Source: Pseudoalteromonas aurantia 208
GTDB taxonomy: Bacteria; Pseudomonadota; Gammaproteobacteria; Enterobacterales; Alteromonadaceae
Reading direction: 5' to 3'
DNA: 64,000 nt
NCBI RefSeq assembly: GCF_014858725.1
Contig: NZ_AQGV01000011.1
Span: 62,001 to 126,000 of the forward strand
Below the pieces are notes generated by a model. The model did not search any database and was not told the DNA's origin. It saw only the letters and a list, made by a program, of their open reading frames with translations. Each line of letters starts with the position of its first letter. Within the stretch, counting starts at the first letter, position 1. Shown here one piece after another: positions 56,295 through 64,000 of the stretch. Made by a program: the position numbers and the translations under genes.

Positions 56295-56510
56295 ATGACT
56301 TGGGAATATTTAGGCTATATTGCCTCAGTTTTTTTGGTAATTTCACTGATGATGAGCAATGTCGTTAAATTACGGTGGTTTAATTTAACAGGGTGTATAT
56401 GTTTTGCTATCTATGGAGTCATGATAGAAGCTTGGCCTGTGGCGTTTACTAACGCACTATTAGCGCTTGTAAACAGTTACCATTTAATAAAACTGCACCG
56501 TACTGACTAG
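56295..56510 (+). CDS. Small 71-residue membrane protein, YgjV/SemiSWEET-like
   Basis: This small protein is almost entirely hydrophobic with two to three membrane helices (EYLGYIASVFLVISLMMSN; WFNLTGCICFAIYGVMI; FTNALLALVNSYHLIKL, in part). The pattern L-G-Y-I-A-S, L-R-W-x-N-L-x-G and Y-x-x-x-I resembles one half of YgjV-like or semi-SWEET transporters, which work as dimers. The substrate is unknown. A good ribosome binding site (GGGAGA) precedes the ATG. The upstream stretch contains the candidate RNA. Confidence 0.65.
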   Translation: MTWEYLGYIASVFLVISLMMSNVVKLRWFNLTGCICFAIYGVMIEAWPVAFTNALLALVNSYHLIKLHRTD

Positions 56511-56800
56511 GGATTGTTGATCTTTGCTGTTCTATTTTTGTTCGCTTTGAGCGTGCTTTTATCGAGGCGCTTAATGTGTGGCTTAGTGATCTAAGCGAAT
56601 ATTAAGCAACAAAGAGAAAAGGGCGCTCAAAAGAACCAGTAGGCAGCGCTTGATTGACTTTTCTACTATGTTATCGGCTGACTCACATGGAGTAACCATG
56701 CTACGCAGCCTCTGCCTTATATAAAATCCAATCAAACTGCTGCAAAAATGAACCTGACAGATCAACAGCCCCTAGTACCGTGCAGTTAATAATATAACAA
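56511..56800. other. Gene-free stretch between two converging genes
   Basis: I see no credible gene or clear terminator in these 290 bases. A short hairpin CTTAGTGATCTAAG at about 56582-56595 is the only structure I noticed. A 60-codon open frame on the minus strand has no ribosome binding site and unusual composition, and is not called. Confidence 0.4.
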
Positions 56801-58447
56801 TTAACCTTGGTATTTTAACTTTCCTGCGATCCAAGTTTGTTCAACTTGAATATCATCTATTTCATGCTGGTCAATATTCATAAAGTCTTTATCAATTAAA
56901 ATGAAGTCTGCCCATTTTCCTTGTTCTAAACTCCCGGTTTTATATTCTCTAAATTCACTATAAGCCGCATCAAGTGTAAAAGCGCGCAAGGCCTGTGCTC
57001 TGGTTACTGCCTCATTGACTCGCCAGCCACCTTTAGGTTTTTGCGCCCGAGACATTCTTGTTATAGCCGCATATAAGCCATGGAAGGGGTTGGCTAACTC
57101 AACGGGGAAGTCTGATCCAAATGCTACTTTACTGCCCTGTTTGATAAATGTTTGCCACGCATAAGCCCCTTGCAGCTGTGCATCGCTTAAACGCAATTGC
57201 GCCATATTCATATCTGATGTGGCATGAACAGGTTGCATAGATGGAATAATGGCCAACGATTTAAAGCGTGGTATATCTTGCGGGTGAACAACTTGGGCGT
57301 GCTCAATGCGGTTTCTAAGCAGCTTTCCCCCAACTGATTTGAAGGTGTTTTCATACGCATCTAGTACAATACGGTTTGCTCTATCACCAATTGCATGGGT
57401 GTGAGCACTGAACCCATGTTTGAAGCTCTGTGTAAGTAAAGCTTCTAATTTTGGTTGAGTTTCGAGCATTAAACCTTGATAGTTTTTACGATCATGGTAA
57501 TCCTTGATAAGTGCTGCACCTCGACTACCCAAAGCGCCATCCGCATATATTTTAACACTACGAATAGACAAAAAGTCTTGCGTGTCTTTTATAACGCCGT
57601 GTTTTAACATGTTTTCTAACTTGTCATCATTTGCGCCAAGCATTGCATAAATACGCAGAGGCAGTTTTTTTTGTTTCGCATAGTTTTGGTATAACAACCA
57701 TGTATTGTAGTCGATACCGGCGTCATGAGTTGAAGTGATCCCTAAGCTGAGCAAATGTTTACCAGCCACTTCTAAGGCGCGTTTTCTTTGCGTAGGCAAA
57801 GTCGTGGGAATGTGCTGATTAACCAAGTTCTCTGCCTTATCGATAAATATCCCAGTTGGTAACCCGTCGGCACCTCTGATTATCTCGCCACCTTTTGGTG
57901 CTTGGGTATGAGCTTCTATTTTAGCCAGTTTCATCGCTTGTGAATTGGCCCAAATTGCATGCCCGTCAACTCGGGTTAACACCACAGGTCTGTTTGATAT
58001 ATATTTATCTAACTGCGCAGCGGTAGGAAACTTGCCACTAGGCCATAAAGTTTGATCCCAGCCGCGACCAATAAGCCAACCTTCTGGGTTTTTATTGGCA
58101 TAGCTTACGAGCTTTTCTCCGACTTCTTTAATCGAGCGACTTCCCCTAATATCTAATCGAAGTAAGTTGTTACCAAGCCCTATAACATGACCATGGGCAT
58201 CGATTAATCCAGGCAGGAGGGTTTTGCCTTGGCCATCAATTCGGGTCGCTTGAGGGAATTGTTTTAACGTAAGATCATTGCCTGTTTTAACGACTTTCCC
58301 ATCTTTAAATACCAGTACGCTAAATTGTGCGAGGGCACCCGCATTGGTTGGCGTATAGCCTTGTATGTTGTGAATAAGGGTTGTTTGCGCAAATGCAAAG
58401 GATGAAGCGCCAAGTATGCTTATGCTGAGAAATAAACTTTTTATCAT
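56801..58447 (-). CDS. Exported amidohydrolase, YtcJ-like (amidohydrolase_3)
   Basis: This 548-residue protein has a signal peptide (residues about 1-20, cleavage after FAFA). It carries the metal-dependent hydrolase motifs: LLPGLIDAHGHVIG (HxH), VDGHAIWAN, HTHAIGDRANRIVLDAY, RIEHAQVVHPQDI and GSDFPVE. This is the YtcJ/LAF3 group, whose substrates are mostly N-acyl amino acids or amides; the exact one is not knowable here. It is divergent from the DUF1543 gene. Confidence 0.85.
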   Translation of the reverse strand: MIKSLFLSISILGASSFAFAQTTLIHNIQGYTPTNAGALAQFSVLVFKDGKVVKTGNDLTLKQFPQATRIDGQGKTLLPGLIDAHGHVIGLGNNLLRLDIRGSRSIKEVGEKLVSYANKNPEGWLIGRGWDQTLWPSGKFPTAAQLDKYISNRPVVLTRVDGHAIWANSQAMKLAKIEAHTQAPKGGEIIRGADGLPTGIFIDKAENLVNQHIPTTLPTQRKRALEVAGKHLLSLGITSTHDAGIDYNTWLLYQNYAKQKKLPLRIYAMLGANDDKLENMLKHGVIKDTQDFLSIRSVKIYADGALGSRGAALIKDYHDRKNYQGLMLETQPKLEALLTQSFKHGFSAHTHAIGDRANRIVLDAYENTFKSVGGKLLRNRIEHAQVVHPQDIPRFKSLAIIPSMQPVHATSDMNMAQLRLSDAQLQGAYAWQTFIKQGSKVAFGSDFPVELANPFHGLYAAITRMSRAQKPKGGWRVNEAVTRAQALRAFTLDAAYSEFREYKTGSLEQGKWADFILIDKDFMNIDQHEIDDIQVEQTWIAGKLKYQG

Positions 58448-58653
58448 TCACTTGCCTATGAGTGATTTATTATTTTATCCACCTTAACGTAATTTTTCTT
58501 ATGGCTCAATTGATTGCATAGTTATGTCGGTTAAGAAAAATAGGCGGTTTGGATAACTCGATCTAGGGGGAAATTAATATAGAATCGGTTATTCAGTTTA
58601 TAAGATAGTTAAGAGTAAGGTTAAATGGCATCGCATTTGTTTGGAGAGGCAGT

Positions 58654-59154
58654 ATGAAATTGTTTATGGTTTATTTAGGGGGGCGAGTTACCGGGTGCCA
58701 TATTGAAATGCATGATGTACGGTTTGTTATCGGTGAAAACATTGAACAATGTTACCCGAAATTGAAAGCGCAATGGGTTGGGGATAAAAATGCGGTGCAT
58801 ATTGATAGCTATACTGAAATTACGCACATCAATGGCTATGAAGTGAATTTGGTAACCGAGCATATCTCGCAGTCTGAAAAGCTGTACTTTGTTAATATGG
58901 GTGGGTATCACCCCACGGATCTTGCTGAGCAGCATGATTTTGCTTTGTTTATTGCGAGGAGTGTTCAAGAGGCAAAAAATCAAGCTTATGCACAATTATT
59001 AGTGGGAGCAAGTCACCTCCATAAAGATAACTTACATGATGTGGACGATTGTTTTGCAATAGATTTATTAGATGAAAAATATTTCATTAAATTAACACCC
59101 AGTGGTAAAAGTAAGCCGCTGACACCAGATTGGTTTGGGTATCATATTTTGTAA
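58654..59154 (+). CDS. DUF1543 domain protein
   Basis: This 166-residue cytoplasmic protein carries the DUF1543 pattern: MKLFMVYLGGRVTGCHIEMHD at the start and MGGYHPTDLAEQHDFALFIA in the middle (cited in part). The family has a duplicated small alpha-beta domain and no known function. A good ribosome binding site (TGGAGAGG) precedes it. It converges with a small membrane-protein gene whose stop is one base away. Confidence 0.8.
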   Translation: MKLFMVYLGGRVTGCHIEMHDVRFVIGENIEQCYPKLKAQWVGDKNAVHIDSYTEITHINGYEVNLVTEHISQSEKLYFVNMGGYHPTDLAEQHDFALFIARSVQEAKNQAYAQLLVGASHLHKDNLHDVDDCFAIDLLDEKYFIKLTPSGKSKPLTPDWFGYHIL

Positions 59155-59155
59155 T

Positions 59156-59368
59156 TTACGGGTCTTTTTGCTCAGCTTTAATTGCCATTTTGATTGCAAT
59201 AATAACAATAGCAAATAGGATGAAAGGGAGTGCAGCTAAGCTATATTCAGCGATAGAACTGTCCTGATAGCTTGGTTGCAGAATAAAATGACCGCCAATG
59301 CAAAGTAAAATAGCAACGAACAATAATGGGAGCATAATTAGCTCCTTACGTTTTGAGTGTTTCTTCAT
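59156..59368 (-). CDS. Small membrane protein, unknown
   Basis: This 70-residue protein has a Lys-rich start (KKHSKRKE) and two hydrophobic segments (about residues 12-30 and 42-62), ending AEQKDP. The ATG follows GGAGG at a spacing of seven, which supports real translation. I do not recognise the family. It converges tail to tail with the DUF1543 gene. Confidence 0.6.
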   Translation of the reverse strand: MKKHSKRKELIMLPLLFVAILLCIGGHFILQPSYQDSSIAEYSLAALPFILFAIVIIAIKMAIKAEQKDP

Positions 59369-59702
59369 TAAAAAACCTCCGAGACTTGGGGCGTACTATG
59401 ACGTACCTTTTTGTTACAAGGCTTGATATGGATCATTTGATAAATCATTTTCACCGACTCGCAAGCATAAAATATTTTAGTATAAAATATAACTAAATAA
59501 ATCACTGTTCTAGAAACAAATATACCATTTTAGCGAGGTTAGCGCGACTATATTAGTGATTGTATACAATCAGCGTGTAATCGTGCGAAAAATGGTGGTT
59601 TTATGCAATTATTAACAACTGCTCAAAAGTAACATGAGCAAAATTTACTTGTACAGTTTTTCCTCTTTGTTATAAATGATGGCTTGTTGAGCAGGAGGAA
59701 GC
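59369..59702. other. Gene-free region between a small membrane protein gene and proB
   Basis: No gene is seen in these 334 bases, which separate divergent starts. It contains ATATTTTA-GTA-TAAAATAT at 59472-59490 and the 16-bp palindrome at 59557-59572, both in AT-rich DNA suited to promoters and regulation. The proB ribosome binding site (GGAGGAAG) is at 59694-59701. Confidence 0.5.
59557..59572. promoter_or_regulatory. 16-bp perfect palindrome, GntR-operator-like
   Basis: TGATTGTATACAATCA is perfectly self-complementary. Its core TTGTATACAA resembles operators of GntR-family regulators. It lies 131 bases before proB and 189 before the divergent small gene, so either could be controlled. Confidence 0.45.
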
Positions 59703-60812
59703 ATGAAAAGTGAGATAGTTGTAATTAAATTGGGCACAAGCGTACTGACGGCAGGTGAGAAAACCTTAAATAAGCCGCGTATGGTCGAACTTGTGCGGCA
59801 GTGTGTACAACTTAAACGCCAAGGCTATCAAGTGGTCCTTGTATCGAGCGGAGCGGTAGCGGCGGGTCGTGCTCAGTTACCAAAACCTTGTGGCAGCTCA
59901 TTAAAAGAGAAACAAATGTTAGCTGCCATCGGGCAAGGCCAGCTCATTTACACTTGGCAAACGCTCTTTTCTTTATACAACATACCTGTTGCACAAATGT
60001 TACTTACTCGGGCGGACGTAGAGCATAGAGCGCGCTATTTAACGGCTCGAGATACCTTAAATGAATTATTACATCATAATGTCGTGCCAATCATTAATGA
60101 AAATGATGCGGTTTCTACGCGGGAAATAACGGTGGGAGATAACGACAATTTGTCGGCGATGGTAGCGATACTGGCCAATGCAAATAAATTAATGTTACTA
60201 ACTGATCAAGTGGGGCTGTTTACTGCAGACCCGAGGAATGATCCAGATGCAAAGTTAATTGCAGAAGTGCGCAAAGTGGACGATAAGTTGCGCGCTTTGG
60301 CTGGAGGCGGGGGGAGCAATCAAGGCACTGGTGGTATGGCGACGAAACTTCAAGCTGCGGATATTGCACAAAGAGCTGGGATTGAAACGGTGATAGCGAA
60401 AGGTAGCGAAGTCGATATTATTACTAAAGTAATGAAGAATGATGCACCAAGCACGACTTTTGTGCGTTTCGATGCGCCGGTCGAAGGCAGAAAAAAATGG
60501 CTCTTATCTGCACCAAAGTCAAGCGGCGCATTGATTATTGACCTAGGTGCATGCGAGGCTTTAATTGACAGTGGAGCGAGTTTGTTAGCTAAAGGGATCA
60601 TTTCGACACAAGGTGAGTTTAAGCGAGGTGATTTGGTGATGGTTAAGAATCAGCATGGTCACGTCATTGCAAAAGGACTGTGCAGTTTTTCAGACAGCGA
60701 ATTGAGTATCATTAAGGGGTGTCACAGCTCAGAAATAGAGGATGAGCTGGGCTGTAAATCATCACATGTAGTGCTTCATAGGGACGATATGGTGCTACTT
60801 GAATGTATATAG
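59703..60812 (+). CDS. proB: Glutamate 5-kinase
   Basis: ProB phosphorylates glutamate, the first and feedback-inhibited step of proline synthesis. The 369 residues include the amino-acid-kinase domain (VIKLGTSVLTAG; VLVSSGAVAAGRA; NENDAVSTREITVGDNDNLSA) and a C-terminal PUA domain from about residue 280. Length is that of E. coli (367). proA, usually next to it, is absent here: a diguanylate cyclase gene follows instead after 63 bases. Confidence 0.95.
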   Translation: MKSEIVVIKLGTSVLTAGEKTLNKPRMVELVRQCVQLKRQGYQVVLVSSGAVAAGRAQLPKPCGSSLKEKQMLAAIGQGQLIYTWQTLFSLYNIPVAQMLLTRADVEHRARYLTARDTLNELLHHNVVPIINENDAVSTREITVGDNDNLSAMVAILANANKLMLLTDQVGLFTADPRNDPDAKLIAEVRKVDDKLRALAGGGGSNQGTGGMATKLQAADIAQRAGIETVIAKGSEVDIITKVMKNDAPSTTFVRFDAPVEGRKKWLLSAPKSSGALIIDLGACEALIDSGASLLAKGIISTQGEFKRGDLVMVKNQHGHVIAKGLCSFSDSELSIIKGCHSSEIEDELGCKSSHVVLHRDDMVLLECI

Positions 60813-60844
60813 TCACTGCATAAAATGTGTAGGGTAGACTAAGC

Positions 60845-60850
60845 TATAAT
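60845..60850 (+). promoter_or_regulatory. -10 element upstream of the diguanylate cyclase gene
   Basis: TATAAT lies 25 bases before the ATG at 60876. The -35 is poor, so this is a candidate separate promoter for the gene downstream of proB. Confidence 0.4.
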
Positions 60851-60875
60851 CTCAAGGGTATTTGAGAGGCTTAAA

Positions 60876-61853
60876 ATGACGATAGCGACTCAGTGTGGCC
60901 ATGAGTTAACCGCTCGCTTATTGGATCAAAAAAGCGAATGTGCACTTGATGCGTGTTTTGACAAAATTCTTGAGCATCTTACTCAAGGTAATCACGCTTA
61001 CGCATTGCTTTTTTGTAAGCAATTTACACCACAACAAATACCAAATACAGTTTTTACTTATTTAGAAGAAACGCTTACTGAGGCAGATATTGAATCTCAG
61101 GTAAAGCGGTTAGAGAAGCTAAAACCCAGTGTAGAAGTACATTATTACCATAGGAAAGGTATTTTTCCGGCTAAATTCGAAAATAATATACTGGGCTTTT
61201 TGGTTATTGAACTGATAGAAGATGAATTAATCTCTCCCCTCGAGTCTTTAATAGCGCACTTACTTAATGTATTTGTAAAACAATTGTCTACGCTGCATTA
61301 TGCGTGTATTGACCCTCTATCTCAGTTATTGAATAGGCAGACTTTTGAAGAAAAGGTTTTAAGTGTTGTCGCTCGTGATAACCATGCTGCAATGCGTCAA
61401 GGTTATGCTGAACGTCGCTGGTACTTAGCGATGCTTGATATTGATAACTTTAAAGGCGTGAATGATACATTTGGTCATGTTATTGGCGATGAAGTTATTT
61501 TGCTGGTGGCGCAATTATTAAAAAGTAGTTTTAGAGCTGAAGATTATGTATTTCGTTATGGTGGGGAAGAATTCGCTGTCTTGTTTCCGAGCCAATGTCC
61601 TACCACTGCATTTAACGGACTAGAGCGGATTCGGATGTTGATTGAAGCAGCTCGTTTCCCACAAGTGGGTTCGATTACGGTCAGTGGCGGTTTTGTTGCT
61701 TTGGTTAATATTGGACAAACATCAGAGGCAGTCCACCAAGCTGATCAGGCGTTGTATTATTCTAAACAACATGGTCGTAATAAAATGACTTTTTTTGATG
61801 ATTTAAACATAGCGCCCTTAGAACCAATCCATAGCGATATTGAATTGTTTTAG
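60876..61853 (+). CDS. GGDEF diguanylate cyclase
   Basis: This 325-residue cytoplasmic protein makes cyclic di-GMP. The N-terminal half (about 1-145) is an uncharacterised, possibly GAF-like sensor with no membrane segment. The C-terminal GGDEF domain has DPLSQLLNR, LDIDNFKGVNDTFGH and the active site GGEEF (residues 229-233). The inhibitory I-site RAED (220-223) lies exactly five residues before it, so product inhibition is expected. It has no EAL domain. The ligand of the sensor half is unknown. Confidence 0.9.
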   Translation: MTIATQCGHELTARLLDQKSECALDACFDKILEHLTQGNHAYALLFCKQFTPQQIPNTVFTYLEETLTEADIESQVKRLEKLKPSVEVHYYHRKGIFPAKFENNILGFLVIELIEDELISPLESLIAHLLNVFVKQLSTLHYACIDPLSQLLNRQTFEEKVLSVVARDNHAAMRQGYAERRWYLAMLDIDNFKGVNDTFGHVIGDEVILLVAQLLKSSFRAEDYVFRYGGEEFAVLFPSQCPTTAFNGLERIRMLIEAARFPQVGSITVSGGFVALVNIGQTSEAVHQADQALYYSKQHGRNKMTFFDDLNIAPLEPIHSDIELF

Positions 61854-61895
61854 CTTGTGATATGATTGCCCTATAATTTAGACATGGGAATAAAC

Positions 61896-62261
61896 ATGAA
61901 ATTTGTACGTTGGTTACTCGGGCGCATAATCTTACTACTTGATTTTATTTTTACACCTAGCAGTAAAAAGCGCCCATCAGAACAGCAATTGGCACTGGAT
62001 ACACAAACGGCACAGTTTAAACTGTATGAGTTTAAAGCGTGCCCGTTTTGCGTAAAAGTGCGTCGAGCGATTAAGCGAGAAGGGCTAAAAATAGAAACTC
62101 GTGATGCCAAAGGTAATGCACAATATCGCCAAGAACTAGCAGAGCAAGGCGGCAAAGTAAAAGTGCCTTGTCTACGTATTGAACAAGATAACAAAGTAAC
62201 TTGGTTATATGAATCAAGTGATATTGTCAGCTATCTACAAAAGCTCGATAACGCTGCATAA
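61896..62261 (+). CDS. Membrane-anchored glutaredoxin-like protein
   Basis: The 121-residue product has an N-terminal hydrophobic segment (about residues 5-21, FVRWLLGRIILLLDFIF), then a linker and a glutaredoxin fold with the dithiol motif KACPFCVKVRRA. The cis-Pro is in VKVPCLRI. Position of the charged residues before the segment suggests the domain stays in the cytoplasm. The start is the ATG at 61896 with TGGGAA upstream; an earlier ATG at 61866 is less likely. A 36-bp palindrome lies between this gene and gltX. Confidence 0.82.
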   Translation: MKFVRWLLGRIILLLDFIFTPSSKKRPSEQQLALDTQTAQFKLYEFKACPFCVKVRRAIKREGLKIETRDAKGNAQYRQELAEQGGKVKVPCLRIEQDNKVTWLYESSDIVSYLQKLDNAA

Positions 62262-62294
62262 TTTGCCGTTCAATGAACAATGAGAAAATTTGAG

Positions 62295-62330
62295 AATATG
62301 GGTTGATATGCTAGCATATCAACCCATATT
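62295..62330. repeat. 36-bp perfect palindrome upstream of gltX
   Basis: AATATGGGTTGATATGCT is followed directly by its exact reverse complement, with no spacer. It lies 33 bases after the glutaredoxin stop and 28 bases before the gltX ATG. The T-run that follows is only ATTTTATCG. It could act as an attenuator, terminator or operator. Confidence 0.75.
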
Positions 62331-62358
62331 TTATCGTCTGATATTTAAGAGAATCCAC

Positions 62359-63843
62359 ATGACTATCCGTACTCGTGTAGCCCCGTCACCGACAGGTGAT
62401 CCGCATTTAGGCACCGCTTATATTGCACTGTTTAATTACTGTTTTGCTAAACAGCAAGGTGGTGAGTTTGTATTACGTATTGAAGACACAGACCAGGTGC
62501 GAAGCACTTCAGAGTCAGAACTCGCAATTATGGATAGCTTACGTTGGTTGGGCCTTGAGTGGGATCATGGTCCTGATGTTGGTGGTGAGTTTGGCCCTTA
62601 CCGCCAATCAGAACGTAGTGACATATATAAAAAATATGCACACCAGCTAGTTGAAGCGGGGAAAGCTTTCTATTGTTTTGCAACAGCTGAAGAGCTAGAC
62701 CAAATGCGAGAAGAGCAAATGGCTGAGGGCTTACGTCCAAAATATGATGGACGTGGTTTACTCTTAAGCGAAGAGCAAATTAAAGCAAACCTAGAAGCCG
62801 GTATACCTTACGTTATTCGTATGAAGATCCCAACAGAAGGCACGTTTAAGTTTAATGACTACTTGCGCGATGAAATAGAGATCCCGTGGGAAAATGTCGA
62901 CATGCAAGTGCTATTAAAAGCGGATGGTTTCCCAACTTATTTCTTGGCGAACGTGGTCGATGACCATCATATGCAGATCAGTCATATTTTCCGTGGTGAA
63001 GAATGGATTAACTCCGCTCCTAAATTGCTAAAGCTTTATGAAGACTTTGGTTGGGAAGCGCCGGTATTAGGCCACCTACCACTACTACGTAACCCAGATA
63101 AATCGAAGCTTTCCAAACGAAAGAACCCAACCTCTATCAATTATTATAAAGAGATGGGCTTTTTACCTGAGGCTGTACTGAACTATCTTGGTCGAATGGG
63201 GTGGTCTATGCCTGATGAGCGTGAAAAGTTCACGCTAGCAGAAATGATAGAGCACTTTGATATGAAGCGAGTCTCATTGGGCGGTCCAGTATTTGATGTC
63301 GATAAGCTAAGCTGGCTAAATGGTCTTTGGATCCGTGAAAATTTGACTGACGAACAACTTATCCAGCGCTTTGTTGATTGGAAGTTTAATAGTCAAACAC
63401 TCGCGCGTATTTTGCCTGAAGCAAAAGCACGTATTAATACGCTATCAGACCTGGTTGATTTAGCGGGTCACTTTGTTGGCGGTATTCCTGAGTATGACCC
63501 TGCATTATTGACCGCAGGTAAAGCAGAGGAAGAGACTGTACGTCAAGCTCTACAATTTTTTATCTGGGAACTCGAAGGGCTACGTAACTGGGAAAAAAGT
63601 GAAATCTTTGCCATTGCTAAATCAGTATCAACTTTCCATGAACTCAAAATTAAAGAGTTTTTAGAACCAATTTTTGTTGCTGTGACGGGGAAAGCGTCGT
63701 CTACGTCGGTGTTAGATGCAATGGAAATCTTAGGTTCCGATCTATCCCGCGCACGTTTGCGTGTGGCGCTTGCACATATTGGTGTCTCGAAAAAGCAAGC
63801 TAAAAAGCTAGAAAAAGCTTATAGGGATTACCCAAACTCATAA
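62359..63843 (+). CDS. gltX: Glutamyl-tRNA synthetase
   Basis: GltX charges tRNA-Glu with glutamate. The 494-residue class I synthetase has the HIGH-type motif [13 protein letters not shown], the KMSKS-type motif SKLSKRKNP, and the typical [16 protein letters not shown]. The start is the ATG at 62359 with AAGAGA upstream; the frame is open further upstream through the palindrome. The zinc-binding cysteines of E. coli GltX are not visible. It ends with a strong terminator. Confidence 0.96.
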   Translation: MTIRTRVAPSPTGDPHLGTAYIALFNYCFAKQQGGEFVLRIEDTDQVRSTSESELAIMDSLRWLGLEWDHGPDVGGEFGPYRQSERSDIYKKYAHQLVEAGKAFYCFATAEELDQMREEQMAEGLRPKYDGRGLLLSEEQIKANLEAGIPYVIRMKIPTEGTFKFNDYLRDEIEIPWENVDMQVLLKADGFPTYFLANVVDDHHMQISHIFRGEEWINSAPKLLKLYEDFGWEAPVLGHLPLLRNPDKSKLSKRKNPTSINYYKEMGFLPEAVLNYLGRMGWSMPDEREKFTLAEMIEHFDMKRVSLGGPVFDVDKLSWLNGLWIRENLTDEQLIQRFVDWKFNSQTLARILPEAKARINTLSDLVDLAGHFVGGIPEYDPALLTAGKAEEETVRQALQFFIWELEGLRNWEKSEIFAIAKSVSTFHELKIKEFLEPIFVAVTGKASSTSVLDAMEILGSDLSRARLRVALAHIGVSKKQAKKLEKAYRDYPNS

Positions 63844-63867
63844 TCTAATTCTTTGAATTACATCTAT

Positions 63868-63901
63868 AAAAAGCCACATTTACCGTTTGTGGCTTTTTTT
63901 A
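63868..63901 (+). terminator. Terminator of gltX
   Basis: AAAAAGCCACA-TTTACCGTT-TGTGGCTTTTTTT, 24 bases after the gltX stop. Confidence 0.92.
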
Positions 63902-63985
63902 TACTTAAATTTCAACAGATTCGACCTCTTTTTGTAAATATTCTGATAACATAGCGCGGTTTTATAGCTGATAAAGAAAGAATAT

Positions 63986-64000
63986 ATGTTAAGTCGTTTT
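63986..64000 (+). CDS. Possible gene start cut by the window edge
   Basis: ATG at 63986 after AAAGAAAGAATAT opens a frame of five codons (MLSRF) that runs off the window. It is too short to identify. Confidence 0.25.

Noticed and set aside
56583-56765. 60-codon minus-strand frame between the small membrane protein and the amidohydrolase
   Set aside because: No ribosome binding site and biased, non-coding-like composition; converging terminator space fits better.
62290-62358. Upstream extension of gltX through the palindrome
   Set aside because: The class I synthetase domain begins at 62359 with a ribosome binding site; the extension would translate the palindrome.

Overview
The window is almost entirely core chromosome of a marine-type gammaproteobacterium of the Alteromonadales. 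A Pseudoalteromonas-like genome fits best. That assignment is an inference from gene content, AT-leaning composition, dense short intergenic spacing and conserved gammaproteobacterial gene order; no 16S rRNA gene is present to settle it. I saw no phage genes, insertion sequence, CRISPR array, tRNA or rRNA. The only RNA gene I am sure of is RNase P RNA (rnpB).

Layout. Positions 1-4000 (minus strand) hold lptB (cut by the window edge)-lptA-lptC-kdsC-kdsD and a YrbG-type Ca/Na exchanger: LPS export and Kdo synthesis. Divergent from it, 4206-8854 holds mlaFEDCB-ibaG-murA, for outer-membrane lipid asymmetry and the first committed step of peptidoglycan synthesis. 8925-13301 holds the periplasmic proteases degS and degP/Q (with a good sigma-E promoter), zapG and divergent zapE. 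13561-18677 holds rplM-rpsI, the cytochrome bc1 operon petABC and sspAB. 18767-23122 holds dolP, a DiaA-like SIS protein, yraN and lpoA, divergent from rsmI, followed by rnpB. 23661-29840 (minus) holds a DUF885 metallopeptidase-like lipoprotein and hemW-rdgB-DUF4426-yggT-proC-yggS.

29871-32912 (plus) holds the pilus retraction ATPases pilT and pilU, followed by an overlapping gene for a putative periplasmic solute-binding-like protein. 32942-35722 (minus) holds ruvX, yqgE, gshB and rsmE. Two less known genes follow (an unknown 143-residue protein and a DUF350 membrane protein), then glnE. The 40.0-41.3 kb stretch is the least explained: about 780 bases without a gene, followed by a small exported protein with eight cysteines. 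41343-44352 holds a TcpQ-C-like protein, lpxL and tolC. Divergent from them is nudF-yqiB-cpdA-yqiA-parE, a sugar-dehydrogenase-like beta-propeller protein, and parC.

52630-64000 is looser. It holds a flavin L-amino-acid-oxidase-like enzyme, a purine phosphoribosyltransferase, a Crp/Fnr regulator, a 71-residue membrane protein, a secreted amidohydrolase, a DUF1543 protein, proB, a diguanylate cyclase, a membrane-anchored glutaredoxin and gltX. The last 15 bases may start another gene.

Functionally the window is dominated by envelope biogenesis and quality control: Lpt, Kdo, Mla, LpxL, TolC, DolP, LpoA, DegS/DegP and MurA. I found no clearly new multigene system. The most interesting signals are regulatory or structural: a sigma-E promoter before the degP/Q gene, a 36-bp perfect palindrome before gltX, a stem-closed RNA-like element ending in seven T at 56121-56221, a 16-bp palindrome upstream of proB, and a DiaA homologue that has lost the normal sugar-binding loop but keeps the DnaA-contact Leu-Phe.
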